DNA from: Spirochaetales bacterium Spiro_04 | GTDB taxonomy: Bacteria; Spirochaetota; Spirochaetia; Sphaerochaetales; Sphaerochaetaceae | Length of the DNA: 41,847 nucleotides | NCBI GenBank assembly: GCA_001604325.1 | Contig: LVBF01000016.1 | Coordinates: 1 to 41,847 of the forward strand | Direction: 5' to 3' | In this document: piece by piece, positions 26,009 through 34,978 of the stretch | Numbering within the stretch: position 1 is the first letter of the stretch | How the letters are laid out: the number at the start of each line of letters is the position of its first letter | The notes under the pieces: model-generated | The model's database searches: none | The model's input: only the letters and a program-made list of their open reading frames with translations | What the model was told of the DNA's origin: nothing | Translations under genes and position numbers: made by a program

Positions 26009-27256
26009 TTAAAAGAGCGTCCGGAAGAATCCACGCAAAAGCGGGGCGAACCGACTCTCCTTGCGTGACCGTCGTTTTATATGTGAGCTCTTGGTCGGGG
26101 CGCTTTCACGGACCTTGCGGGCCTCGCTCTTGAGGAGACCGAGCACCGTCGTATAATCGGGGCTGATGTAGGAGCGGTCAAGCCCCCCGATGGCTTCTGG
26201 AAAGCCCATTCGTGCAGGGAGCTGGAAGATTTCGCTGGCCAGCTCGGTCACACCGCTGAGTAGCGAACCACCGCCGACCAGCACCACCCCACCGCCATAG
26301 GAGCCGCCGAGGCTGGCTTTCTCCAAATCACTGCGCAACCGGCTGAAGATCTCCGCCATCCGCGGCTCGATGACTTTGGTGAGTTCACGCTTCGGCATCT
26401 TGATGGGCGGGAGGCCCCCGACCTGCGGGATGAGGACCATCTCATCGCTGCCCACCGAGGGCACGTAGCTGTGTCCGCTCTCCACCTTGATCTGCTCGGC
26501 GGTCGACCGGGCCTTGTTGAGGATGTAGGCGATGTCGGCGGTGACCGCCTCCCCTCCGAGGCTGACGCCACCGGTGTAGACCGGCGCCCCCCTGCCGTAT
26601 GCGATGAGGTCGGTGACCCCACCGCCGATATTGATGAGGATCGTGCCCATCTCCCGCTCTTCGGCGGAGAGCACCACCTCGCTGTCCGCAAGGCTCTGCA
26701 GCACCAGGCGCTGCACCCCCAGACCGGCCCGCTGTATGCATTTTCGCTGCAGCTGGGCGACTTGGGTGGACGCGGTGACGATGAGGACCTTGCTCTCGAG
26801 GCGGTGGGCGAGCATGTCGATGGGGTCCTTGACCCCGCTCTGCCCATCGATTTGGAACTCCTGTACCAGCGTGTGGAGAATCTCCCGGTCCTGCGGGAGC
26901 TCAAAGGCCCGGGCGACCTCAAGGCTGCGGAAGATGTCCTCGCGCTTGATCTCCTGGTCCTTGCTGTTGATGCCGACCACCCCCGTCGAGGGGAAGCCGA
27001 TGATATGTTCTCCGCCGATGCCGATGATCACCTCATTGACCTCGGCGCCGGCCTGCAGCTCCGCTTCATTGATGACCGTCTTGATCGTCTTCAACGTTTG
27101 TTCGATGTTTATGATCGCGCCTTGGCGCACCCCTTCACTCGGGTGTTCACAGACCCCTTCGACCATCAACTGGCCGTCACGACTCACTGAACCGATGACC
27201 GCACGGGTCTTCGTCGATCCAATATCGAGGCCCATCAACATCTTTTCACCAGCCAT
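26009..27256 (-). CDS. ftsA: Cell division protein FtsA
   Basis: 415 residues. An actin-like fold with phosphate-1 loop GLDIGSTKTRAVIG near the N-terminus, the SHS2-containing 1C domain and INIGGGVTDLIAYG as phosphate-2, then VVLVGGGSLLSGV as the adenosine motif. The end, SRFAPLLRGFFRTLF, forms the amphipathic helix that ties FtsZ filaments to the membrane. The ATG at 27256 is preceded by AGGGGG. It sits in the classical ftsQ-ftsA-ftsZ order. Confidence 0.96.
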   Translation of the reverse strand: MAGEKMLMGLDIGSTKTRAVIGSVSRDGQLMVEGVCEHPSEGVRQGAIINIEQTLKTIKTVINEAELQAGAEVNEVIIGIGGEHIIGFPSTGVVGINSKDQEIKREDIFRSLEVARAFELPQDREILHTLVQEFQIDGQSGVKDPIDMLAHRLESKVLIVTASTQVAQLQRKCIQRAGLGVQRLVLQSLADSEVVLSAEEREMGTILINIGGGVTDLIAYGRGAPVYTGGVSLGGEAVTADIAYILNKARSTAEQIKVESGHSYVPSVGSDEMVLIPQVGGLPPIKMPKRELTKVIEPRMAEIFSRLRSDLEKASLGGSYGGGVVLVGGGSLLSGVTELASEIFQLPARMGFPEAIGGLDRSYISPDYTTVLGLLKSEARKVRESAPTKSSHIKRRSRKESRFAPLLRGFFRTLF

Positions 27257-27278
27257 CGTGCAACCCCCTTGTGGCAGA

Positions 27279-28025
27279 CTACCTGCGCACCAAACCCTCG
27301 CGATAGAGATCGTAGCGTTTGGCTTCTGAGCTGAGGAAGAAGAGCGAACGCTCCCGGTCTTCTTGGACCAGGGCAATCGCCGCTTGCACCCGTGCAGCCC
27401 CCACAGGCTCCCTGACCCAAATCTGGGCATGCAGGGACGAGAGTTCCAACACCATCTTTCCAAAGCTGTTACTGCTATTATTATCGTATTTTACCCTTGT
27501 TATCAAGGAGCTTTCGCCTCCGAGCGAATCGGTGAGCTCGATCACCTGTTCAAAGAGTTCATCCACACCCCATCGAACCATCACTTGGGCATAGGAAGCG
27601 GGGACTTCGATGGTCATCACCCGCCTCTGGTACGGGGCGGCGTCCTCACCCGTGATGGCGAACAGATGCCCATCCTTGATGAGGTAGTATCCCTCATCAT
27701 CACTGCTGTGGATGATCACCCGGCTCTCCGTGACGGTGAGGTGCACGGTGATCGTATCGGGGAGCCTGCGCCGGATCACCGCATCCTGGACCGTCGCGAG
27801 CTGTTTGAGACGGGCCTCTTCCTTGGCGGGAGAGAGGCGCAGAAGCGGCGTGCCGACCAAAGTCGAGAGCTGTGCCTTGACCTCGGCGCTCACCTCCTCG
27901 CCCTCATTGGCCGTGGTGATGACCACCTGGCGGACGGTGTACCTCGGGCTGGTGGAGAGCCAGGCCAGGGTCAACAGCGCCGCGGTGAAGAGGAGGAGGA
28001 CCACGAGGCGGATTCTCAGTTTCAT
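27279..28025 (-). CDS. ftsQ: Cell division protein FtsQ/DivIB
   Basis: 248 residues. A short cytoplasmic start, one membrane segment (about 6-24), a POTRA domain (about 28-100: YTVRQVVITT through PDTITVHLTVTESRVI) and a beta domain. It links FtsB and FtsL to the divisome in the periplasm. AGGAGG lies five bases before the ATG, which overlaps the ftsW stop (ATGA). Sequence conservation is modest; position between ftsW and ftsA strengthens the call. Confidence 0.9.
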   Translation of the reverse strand: MKLRIRLVVLLLFTAALLTLAWLSTSPRYTVRQVVITTANEGEEVSAEVKAQLSTLVGTPLLRLSPAKEEARLKQLATVQDAVIRRRLPDTITVHLTVTESRVIIHSSDDEGYYLIKDGHLFAITGEDAAPYQRRVMTIEVPASYAQVMVRWGVDELFEQVIELTDSLGGESSLITRVKYDNNSSNSFGKMVLELSSLHAQIWVREPVGAARVQAAIALVQEDRERSLFFLSSEAKRYDLYREGLVRR

Positions 28026-29182
28026 GACCGCCTCCTGAGCGCGAGGGCGCGGTAGATGAAGGCGGAGCTCGACAGTACGACGACGAGGTTCGTCCCCCCT
28101 TGGCTGAAGAAGGGCAAGGGCACGCCGGTGGGCGGCACCAAGCCGGTGACCACCGCGAGGTTGAGGATGGCCTGCAGGCCCACCATCGTGGTGAGGCCGA
28201 AGGTGACGAGCGAGAGGAACCGATCCTCCCCTTCGCTGCGCCTCACCGCCGTATAGCCAAGGTTTATGTAGGCGATGAAGAGGGCGATGATGAGGGTGAC
28301 CCCGACGAGGCCGATCTCCTCGCATATGGAGGCGAAGATGAAGTCGCTGTGGACCTCGGGCAAGAGCCCCTCCTTGTAGATGCCGCCCCCCAGCCCCACC
28401 CCGAACAATCCGCCCCGTCTGATCGCCTTCAGACTCACCGAGACCTGGTAGTTGATGCCGCTCGGATCAAGGGTGGGCATCAAGAAGGAGATGATGCGCC
28501 GGATGCGGTAGCCCTGGCTGAAGAGCGCCACCACGGCCGGTGGGACGATGAAGGCGAAGAGCAGGGCCAACGATTGCCAATGCAGCCCCGCCGCGATGAG
28601 CATGGCGCCGCACTGCGCCAGAAAGAGCAGGGCCGAGCTGTAGTCGCGTCCGGCGAGGATCAGGGCGGTGACGAAGAGGGCGACGAGGGCGGGGATGATG
28701 AAACGGCGCTGTTCCTTGTCCAAGTCGGATCGTTTGGCAAAGTATGCGCCGTAGTAGAGGGCGATGGCGATCTTGGCGAATTCAGAGGGTTGGATGCTCG
28801 GCAATCCCGCGATCTCCAGCCAGCGACGCGAGCCGAACTTCTGTTGTCCAAAGGAGCTGAAGAGGGTGAGGGAGAGCAGGAACACCACCGCGACCAACGC
28901 CAACGGCGAGAGACGCCTGATGAGGGAGGTCGGGAGGAAGATGATCAGGGCGATGGGGACGAGGGCGTAGAGGGCGAAGGTGAGCTGACGGCGGAAGAAG
29001 TAGGCGTGGTCGAGCTCGAAGGAGAGCGCCTCGTTGTAGGAGGCGCTGTAGAGCATCACCAGGCCCAAGGCGGTCAAGAGCAGCGTGACCACAACAAAGA
29101 GGAAGGGTGCGTTGTCCCTCTTCTGCCGCTCTCCTCGAAGGGCGGGGCGATTGTTGATCAAATAGTCGTTGTAGTCGTCCAT
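28022..29182 (-). CDS. ftsW: Septal peptidoglycan polymerase FtsW (SEDS family)
   Basis: 386 residues with about ten membrane segments. Motifs include GLVMLYSAS, SIQPSEFAKIAIALYYGAYFA, ALILAGRDYSSALLF with the presumed catalytic aspartate, and a C-terminal VPPTGVPLPFFSQGGTNL. It polymerises lipid II together with a class B penicillin-binding protein, presumably the one at 17154-18809 since none is in the array. Six bases separate it from mraY. Confidence 0.95.
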   Translation of the reverse strand: MDDYNDYLINNRPALRGERQKRDNAPFLFVVVTLLLTALGLVMLYSASYNEALSFELDHAYFFRRQLTFALYALVPIALIIFLPTSLIRRLSPLALVAVVFLLSLTLFSSFGQQKFGSRRWLEIAGLPSIQPSEFAKIAIALYYGAYFAKRSDLDKEQRRFIIPALVALFVTALILAGRDYSSALLFLAQCGAMLIAAGLHWQSLALLFAFIVPPAVVALFSQGYRIRRIISFLMPTLDPSGINYQVSVSLKAIRRGGLFGVGLGGGIYKEGLLPEVHSDFIFASICEEIGLVGVTLIIALFIAYINLGYTAVRRSEGEDRFLSLVTFGLTTMVGLQAILNLAVVTGLVPPTGVPLPFFSQGGTNLVVVLSSSAFIYRALALRRRS

Positions 29183-29188
29183 GGCAAC

Positions 29189-30118
29189 CTACCAGAGGAT
29201 GATCAACGAGAGGGCCCCGCACACCCACGACGCCAAGATGAAGCGGCGCACGATCGTTCGCTCCCCCACCCCTTTCATCTCATAGGCGTGGTGCAGCGGG
29301 GCGATGGTGAAGATCTTTCGCCCAAAGCGACGGATCGAGATGATTTGGATGAGGCTGGTGGCCAGCTCGACCAAAAAAAGCCCCCCGGCGAAGAGGATCA
29401 TGAGTTCAGCTTTCAGCAGCAGCGCATGGATGGCGATATAGGCGCCGAGGACATGGCTTCCCGCATCACCCATGAAGTAGCGCGCAGGATGGGCGTTGAA
29501 GATGAGGAAGACCGAGACGGCTCCCAACAGTGCCGTCGAGGGGACCAATCCCCGTTTGATGGTGATGAGGATGATGAGCAACAGGAGGGGAATGCTCGAG
29601 CCGGCGGCCAGGTTGTCCAAGCCGTCGGTGATGTTCACCGCATTGACAAAGAAGAGGAGGTAGCAGAGGGCGAACGGATAGTACCCCCACCTGAGGTTCA
29701 GCGTCAGGCCAAAGAGCGAAATGGTGGGGTCGGCATATCCAGAACGGGAGAGGAGGAAGAGGACCACCACCGCCCCTGCTATCTGGAGGGCGAGCTTCGT
29801 CAGGGAAGCAAGTCCATCGGAGGAGGCGCTGTGCGCCTTCGCCCGGTCGTCGGCAAAGCCGATGAGACCGAAGATGAGCATCGTCACGAGTGGGATGAAG
29901 ATGATCGGATCGCTGAGGGCGGAATCGAACAGGCCCACGACGAGGGTGGAGAGGCCGAAGGCGATGCCCCCGACCACCGGCGTACCCTCCTTCTCCTTCT
30001 GGGTCGCCAAAAGTTCATCCTTGATGATCGCGCCGCTGTTGTGGCCGCGCAGGAGGAGACGGGAGAGGACCCACGTGACAGCCGCGGAGAAAAAAAAGAG
30101 GAGGATGAGCCTAGGCAT
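29189..30118 (-). CDS. mraY: Phospho-N-acetylmuramoyl-pentapeptide transferase MraY
   Basis: 309 residues, somewhat shorter than the usual 320-360. GTPVVGGIAFGL, GFADDRAKAHS (Asp-Asp magnesium site), FFVNAVNITDGLDNLAAG, HPARYFMGDAGSHVLGA and APLHHAYEMKGVGE cover the conserved cytoplasmic loops. It makes lipid I from UDP-MurNAc-pentapeptide and undecaprenyl phosphate, the step before MurG. The ATG at 30118 overlaps the murF end by 8 bp. Confidence 0.95.
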   Translation of the reverse strand: MPRLILLFFFSAAVTWVLSRLLLRGHNSGAIIKDELLATQKEKEGTPVVGGIAFGLSTLVVGLFDSALSDPIIFIPLVTMLIFGLIGFADDRAKAHSASSDGLASLTKLALQIAGAVVVLFLLSRSGYADPTISLFGLTLNLRWGYYPFALCYLLFFVNAVNITDGLDNLAAGSSIPLLLLIILITIKRGLVPSTALLGAVSVFLIFNAHPARYFMGDAGSHVLGAYIAIHALLLKAELMILFAGGLFLVELATSLIQIISIRRFGRKIFTIAPLHHAYEMKGVGERTIVRRFILASWVCGALSLIILW

Positions 30119-31496
30119 AGCGATGCCCCCGCGCCTGCAGCGTGGGGATGAGGCGATCGATGGCGACAGAGCGGCTCGCCTTGAGCAGGACCAGGTCCCC
30201 TTCCCTGATCGTCTTCTCCACCTGCGCTCCCAGCTCATCGAAGTCTTCAGTATAGGTGACCGCCCCGCGATAACCGAGGCGGGCAAGCTCGTCCTTGGCA
30301 CTCTTCATCTCCGCACCGTAGAGGTGGGCCTGGGAGAAGGAGGAGGAGGCCAAGATCTGGGCCACACCGCGGTGGGCGCGTGTGCTCTGACTGCCCAGCT
30401 CCTTCATCGGACCGAGGACCACCTTCTTCTCCCCCTTCCAGGAGAGCGTGGAGAGGTACGCGAGAATGCTGCTGGTTGAGTCCCAACTGGCATTGTAGGA
30501 GTCGTCGATGATCGTGATGGGCCCGCTCTGCACCGAGGTGCGTCCGCTCATCGCCTGAAAGCCCTCCAACGCCTGTGCGATGGTCTTGGCCTCGATGCCG
30601 AGGCTGTCGGCCACCGTGATGGCACCCACCACATCCTCCAGGAGGTGGCTTCCGACGGTGCGCACGGTGAACTCTTCTCCATGCCAAGAGATGCGCCACC
30701 CGTCGAGGCCCAGGTCGAGGGCCTGGACATCGCTGTTCTGATAGCGCGTCAAGGCACGGGGAGATGACGCTTCGATCAGGGGGAGGTGCTGGCACCGCTG
30801 GCTGATGAAGCCCGCTTCGATGGCGGGATGGAAGATCTTCGCCTTCTCGCGGGCGGTGGTGCGCACCGAGGTGAACTTCTCGAGGTGGGAGATGCCGATG
30901 TTGGTCAAGAGGGCATGCGATGGCTTGAGGATCGAGACGAGCCGATCCATCTCCCCAACGTGGTCGATGCCGAGCTCGAAGACCCCGTAGCGATCGTGGG
31001 GGGAGAGGGTGAAGACCGACAAGGGAAGCCCGTATTCACTGTTGAGGTTCCCCGGTGTCCGGGCGGTGGGAGCGCTGTGCGAGAGGATGGTCGCCAGCGC
31101 CTCCTTGGTGGTGGTCTTGCCGACGCTGCCGGTGATGCCGATCAAGGTCGCTTGGTTGCAGTGCGCCACATAGGAGGCGGCAAGGCGATGGAGGGCTGAG
31201 AGCACATCGGTGACGGCGATGATACTCACCGAAACCAGATGACGCGCCTCTTCAGCGCGGCTTGCGGGCACGACCACCGCCACCGCTCCCCGCCTCTCCG
31301 CGTCCGCGATATAGGAGAATCCGTCCCGCTCATTTCCAGTGAGGGCGAAAAAGAGCGACCCCGCCTCACAGAGGCGGCTGTCGATCTGGGAGTTGGTGAC
31401 CAGCTTCTTGGATGGGCGCAGGCACACCCCCTGCATCATAGGTGCAAGGCGGGAGGGGGTGAGACCCAAGATTCCAAGCTGCTGGCCCCTGGTCAT
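30111..31496 (-). CDS. murF: UDP-MurNAc-tripeptide:D-Ala-D-Ala ligase MurF
   Basis: 461 residues. The N-terminal MurE/MurF-type domain (SRLCEAGSLFFALTGNERDG), the central ATPase with ITGSVGKTTTKEALATIL and TPGNLNSEYGLPLSVF, and GPITIIDDSYNASWDS starting the C-terminal domain. It completes the cytoplasmic pentapeptide precursor. MurF acceptor motifs favour this over MurE or MurD. The ATG at 31496 overlaps the ftsL stop (ATGA). murE, murD, murC and ddl are not present in the array. Confidence 0.94.
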   Translation of the reverse strand: MTRGQQLGILGLTPSRLAPMMQGVCLRPSKKLVTNSQIDSRLCEAGSLFFALTGNERDGFSYIADAERRGAVAVVVPASRAEEARHLVSVSIIAVTDVLSALHRLAASYVAHCNQATLIGITGSVGKTTTKEALATILSHSAPTARTPGNLNSEYGLPLSVFTLSPHDRYGVFELGIDHVGEMDRLVSILKPSHALLTNIGISHLEKFTSVRTTAREKAKIFHPAIEAGFISQRCQHLPLIEASSPRALTRYQNSDVQALDLGLDGWRISWHGEEFTVRTVGSHLLEDVVGAITVADSLGIEAKTIAQALEGFQAMSGRTSVQSGPITIIDDSYNASWDSTSSILAYLSTLSWKGEKKVVLGPMKELGSQSTRAHRGVAQILASSSFSQAHLYGAEMKSAKDELARLGYRGAVTYTEDFDELGAQVEKTIREGDLVLLKASRSVAIDRLIPTLQARGHRYA

Positions 31497-31825
31497 AGGC
31501 CTGTCCGAGCCACGCTGTTGACGCTCTGGGCGGTGATCGGGATGAGCTCGATCTCCTCTCTCCATGCGCCATCGATGAGGGATTCGGGCATCCCCAGGGT
31601 GGAGATGCTCGCTTTGAGCTGCCGCTGTTGTTCAGCACGGCTGAGATGGCTGCTCTGCAAGGTGCGGTACTCGAGCACCAGGGAGCGGTTGATGCCCCGC
31701 TGGTAGAGGGGAAGCATCATCGAGGCGACGAGGGCCATCAACAGCACGATGAGAGAGAGGCGCGACAGCGAGGCGGATTGTCTGCGCTGTGCGGTTTTGT
31801 CGCGTTCATACCATTCATTTTCCAT
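31493..31825 (-). CDS. ftsL: FtsL-like cell division protein
   Basis: 110 residues. A basic cytoplasmic start (about 1-22), one membrane segment (about 23-40) and a heptad-rich periplasmic region (about 45-80) that could form a coiled coil, as in FtsL, which bridges FtsB, FtsQ and the FtsWI synthase. Sequence similarity in this family is very weak, so the call depends on size, topology and location between rsmH and murF. AGGAGG overlaps the rsmH stop, seven bases before the ATG. ftsI, usually the next gene, is missing here. Confidence 0.78.
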   Translation of the reverse strand: MENEWYERDKTAQRRQSASLSRLSLIVLLMALVASMMLPLYQRGINRSLVLEYRTLQSSHLSRAEQQRQLKASISTLGMPESLIDGAWREEIELIPITAQSVNSVARTGL

Positions 31826-31836
31826 ACATGCACCTC

Positions 31837-32718
31837 CTATAGTTTCTCTATGACGCGGAGCTTGGCGCTCCTGCTCGGTGGGTTCTCATTGCGTTCCTCT
31901 TCGGAGGGGACCAACGGTTTTTTGGTGAGGATGTTCACCTGGTCACCTTCAAGATCCTTGAAGAACCACTTGACGATGCGATCCTCGAGGGAATGGAAGC
32001 TGATGACGGCGATCCGCCCTCCCTTCTTCAGTGACCTCACCGCTCCAGCGAGGGCGACCTCGATGCGGTCGAGCTCCCCGTTGACCTCGATGCGGATCGC
32101 CTGGAAGGTCCGGGTCGCCGGATGCAGGTACCCGTAGCGATAAGCCGGTGGTACCGCCTTGTAGATGATCTGGGCCAAGCGCTCGGTATCATTGATCTTG
32201 GAGAGGCGGCGCTCGGTGACGATCGCCCGGGCGATGCGCCGGCTGTAGCGCTCCTCGCCGTAGCGGTAGATCACGTCGGCGAGCCGCTCTTCGGGATAGC
32301 CGTTGACCACGTCCATCGCACTGATGGGATCGGTTGGGTCGAGGCGCATGTCCAGGGTCTCCCCCTTGCGGAAGGAGAAGCCGCGCCCGCTCTCTTCATA
32401 GTGGTATGAGGAGATGCCCAAATCGAAGAGGATCAGGTCGTACTGCTCCTCCTCCGCCGTCTTGAAGAACTCATCAAAGGCGATGTTGAGGGGCGTAAAG
32501 CGCGATGCATACTCCTCCATGCGCACCTTCGCCTTCTCGAGGATCCCGGGATCGCGGTCCAGGGCGATGACGCGGAGGTTTGGGTAGGCGGCGAGGAAGC
32601 GATGGGTATGCCCCCCCTCGCCACAGGTGCAGTCGACCATCGTCGCCGCTCCCTCTTGGGGGGGGATGAGGGAGGCGAGCACTTCGTTGGGCATGACCGA
32701 ATAGTGGACGTATTCCAT
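31837..32718 (-). CDS. rsmH: 16S rRNA (cytosine-1402-N4) methyltransferase RsmH (MraW)
   Basis: 293 residues. HYSVMPNEVLASL, the SAM loop VDCTCGEGGHTHRFLAAYP, ILFDLGISSYHYEESGRGFSF, LHPATRTFQAIRIEVNGEL and ISFHSLEDRIVKWFF are all family hallmarks. It methylates the decoding-site cytosine. Start is ambiguous between two adjacent ATGs (32721, sharing a base with the mraZ stop, or 32718 with better spacing from GGGAG); I use 32718. Confidence 0.96.
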   Translation of the reverse strand: MEYVHYSVMPNEVLASLIPPQEGAATMVDCTCGEGGHTHRFLAAYPNLRVIALDRDPGILEKAKVRMEEYASRFTPLNIAFDEFFKTAEEEQYDLILFDLGISSYHYEESGRGFSFRKGETLDMRLDPTDPISAMDVVNGYPEERLADVIYRYGEERYSRRIARAIVTERRLSKINDTERLAQIIYKAVPPAYRYGYLHPATRTFQAIRIEVNGELDRIEVALAGAVRSLKKGGRIAVISFHSLEDRIVKWFFKDLEGDQVNILTKKPLVPSEEERNENPPSRSAKLRVIEKL

Positions 32719-32720
32719 CA

Positions 32721-33173
32721 TCACTCCCTCTCTCTCATCTGGCTCAGCGACTGGGCGGCATCCAAGAACTCATCCATGGATTCGGAGAGGTACTTCTCAT
32801 ACTCCTCCTTGCTCCAGAGCTCGAGGTAGTTGCCGGTGCCCAGGATCACCGACTCATCCTTGGTGGAGAGGCCGACGCTCTCGCGCAGGCTCATCGGGAT
32901 GTTGAGACGTCCGACCTTGTCGAATTCGCACAGCTGTGCCGGTGCGATCATCCCCCGCTGCAGAATCCGCAGCTTGCGGTCGAACATGGAGCTGGTGGTG
33001 CTGATGATCGTATCCTTGAGTTGTTCGAAGTCGGCGGGGAGCATGAGCCAGAGGCAGGTCTCCAGGCCACGCGTGACATAGAGGGCCTCCCCGGCCAGTG
33101 CGCTGCGCAACCGGGCGGGGATGAGGATGCGACCTTTCTCATCGATGGTGCTGTAGAACTCACCGGTCAACAT
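32721..33173 (-). CDS. mraZ: Transcriptional regulator MraZ
   Basis: 150 residues with two SpoVT/AbrB-type half-domains. LTGEFYSTIDEKGRILIPARLRSAL is the first, and AQLCEFDKVGRLNIPMSLRE the second, each with the family D-x(2)-GR motif. MraZ forms a ring and binds tandem TGGGN repeats to repress its own operon. Such repeats are visible just upstream (33213-33226). The ATG at 33173 is placed eight bases after GAGGAG. It is the first gene of the 16-gene array. Confidence 0.95.
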   Translation of the reverse strand: MLTGEFYSTIDEKGRILIPARLRSALAGEALYVTRGLETCLWLMLPADFEQLKDTIISTTSSMFDRKLRILQRGMIAPAQLCEFDKVGRLNIPMSLRESVGLSTKDESVILGTGNYLELWSKEEYEKYLSESMDEFLDAAQSLSQMRERE

Positions 33174-33212
33174 CACAAGACTCCTCAAAACACCAAGTAT
33201 TTGGGATTTTCT

Positions 33213-33257
33213 CCCACTGGTACCCATTAATGTACACCTCTTACCACCAAAGTACAA
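33213..33257 (-). promoter_or_regulatory. mraZ promoter with MraZ-binding repeats
   Basis: On the minus strand, TTGTAC (33252-33257), a 17-bp spacer and TACATT (33229-33234) predict a start near 33222. Two TGGG boxes (33223-33226 and 33213-33216) lie exactly 10 bp apart across the start, matching the TGGGN-N5-TGGGN pattern known for MraZ in E. coli. A further TCCC follows 10 bp on. Confidence 0.7.
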
Positions 33258-33333
33258 CTAAACAGTTGCTATTTTCAGCAGTGGTTTAGAGATATTTGCC
33301 CCTTATGACTTAACAAACGTCTAGGATGGGCGC

Positions 33334-33365
33334 AAAAAACACCCCCTCCGACGATCGGACGGGGG
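33334..33365 (-). terminator. Rho-independent terminator after the GH57 branching enzyme
   Basis: Arms CCCCCTCCGA and TCGGACGGGGG around CGA (one bulge, 33342-33365), with AAAAAA at 33334-33339, which reads as a T-run after the stem on the minus strand. Confidence 0.75.
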
Positions 33366-33385
33366 AGTTCCTCAGGAATCGAGCA

Positions 33386-34978
33386 TCAATGCTTGGGGTT
33401 GAAAATATTGTAGTCTATGTCGGCGAAAATGAGATTTCTCTTCTCGGCTTTGACCAGCCATTCGGTGTTCACCGCGTTCTTGCACATATTGGAGTAGACG
33501 ACGTTGAAGTTTGAAAGGTGGTCGATGATCCGCTTGTGGGCGTACTCGCTGCTGCTCTTGTTGTACATCATGAACGGCCAATCACTCGCCATGGCGAGCA
33601 GCACCTCCCGGGCGGCTTGGTTGAGGAAGCGCTGCTTGAGGCTCACCTGGTCCCCAAAGCGTTCGGCCAGCTCCTCCATCCGCTCGATCGCCTTGTGGAT
33701 GTGACGGTACGACCAGGCGTTGGCGCCATCGAGCCAGACGGCGCTGTAGCCCCCATGCCCCCAAGAGGAGAAGGCGGGCTGGACGGTCTGGAGCTTCTCA
33801 TCCCCCTCCAAGAAGAGGGAGGGTGTGGTCAATCTCACCGTATCCTCGCTTTTGGCGATGAGCCGGATCACCTCTTCCAGCCACCACACGCCCTCGAACC
33901 ACCAGTGTCCGAAGAGCTCGGCGTCGAAGGCAAGGGTGAAGAAGGGAGTTTCCTCGAGGGTATTGGAGAGGGTGAGCGAGCGCTTCTTCAGCATATAGAG
34001 GAAGTTCTTGGCGTGATCGACGACTCTCCGTTGGGCCAGCGAGCGCACATAGGGGACCTTCTGGTCGGTATGTCCGGTGACGGCCCAGTACTTGAAGCCG
34101 GTGAAGACCCTGACCTGCGGCTCGTGGATATACGGTCCGATATACTCCATCGGAAGATCGTAGCCGATGTCCCGGTAGAACTCCCGGTAGACTTTGTCGG
34201 TGGGATAGCCGCTCTCATTGGACCAGACCAGGCTGGTGCCCTTGAAGTCGCGGGGGAAGGCGGCCACTCCGTTGTGGCAGTACACCGGTCGATAGACCCC
34301 GTTCTCCACCTTGTCGGAGGAGAGGAGCATCGCCTGGCTCGCCGTCTGGAACCAACCGATGCCGTGGGAGCGCAACACATCCTCGAGGCCGGGGTAGTAG
34401 CCGCACTCCGGGAGCCAGAACCCCTTGGGGAGGTGGCCGAAGGTGGTCAAAAACGACTGGACCCCGATCTCCACCTGGGCGTTGGTCGCCGAGGGGTACT
34501 CCTTGTAGAGCGGCAAGAAGGCGTGGGTCGCCGCGGTGGTGGCCAGCTCGAGGTACCCGCGCTCCTCCAGATCCTTGAAGCCGTCGAGGATATTGGATTT
34601 GTAGTGTTCGACGAAGTCATGGAAGTTGAGGCGGGCCTGCTCCAGGTAATAGGTGGCCATCTCGCTGAACTCCGGTTGCTCCGCGGCACAGCGCTTCACT
34701 TCCTTTTCCCCGAGCTCGATATGCCGCTCCAGGTATTGGGTGTAGCGTTCGGCGAGCACCGGGTCTTTGAGCATCGTGCAGAGGCTCGGGCTGAGGCTGA
34801 TGGTGAAGACGTACGGGACCTTGTCCTCGGCGAGGCGGTTGCACATCCGCAAGAGCGGCAGATAGCTCTCGCTGATCGACTCAAAGAGCCAATCCTCCTC
34901 GAGGAAGCGGGGGTATTCGGGGTGACGGACAAAGGGCAGATGGGCATTGAGGATGAGGGAGACCTTCGCTGTGTTCAT
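33386..34978 (-). CDS. GH57 1,4-alpha-glucan branching enzyme
   Basis: 530 residues. NAHLPFVRHPE (11-21) is GH57 motif 1, GFWLPECGYYPGLE holds the nucleophile E191, and TLAFDAELFGHWWFEGVWWLE holds the acid/base D352. A C-terminal helical domain of the branching-enzyme type follows (about 420-530; WGHGGYSAVWLDGANAWSY). The length and motif spelling fit the archaeal/Thermus-type branching enzyme rather than amylopullulanase. It introduces alpha-1,6 branches in glycogen. It is the second gene after a DUF4912 gene, with a one-base overlap (TGATG), and a terminator follows. Confidence 0.88.
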   Translation of the reverse strand: MNTAKVSLILNAHLPFVRHPEYPRFLEEDWLFESISESYLPLLRMCNRLAEDKVPYVFTISLSPSLCTMLKDPVLAERYTQYLERHIELGEKEVKRCAAEQPEFSEMATYYLEQARLNFHDFVEHYKSNILDGFKDLEERGYLELATTAATHAFLPLYKEYPSATNAQVEIGVQSFLTTFGHLPKGFWLPECGYYPGLEDVLRSHGIGWFQTASQAMLLSSDKVENGVYRPVYCHNGVAAFPRDFKGTSLVWSNESGYPTDKVYREFYRDIGYDLPMEYIGPYIHEPQVRVFTGFKYWAVTGHTDQKVPYVRSLAQRRVVDHAKNFLYMLKKRSLTLSNTLEETPFFTLAFDAELFGHWWFEGVWWLEEVIRLIAKSEDTVRLTTPSLFLEGDEKLQTVQPAFSSWGHGGYSAVWLDGANAWSYRHIHKAIERMEELAERFGDQVSLKQRFLNQAAREVLLAMASDWPFMMYNKSSSEYAHKRIIDHLSNFNVVYSNMCKNAVNTEWLVKAEKRNLIFADIDYNIFNPKH

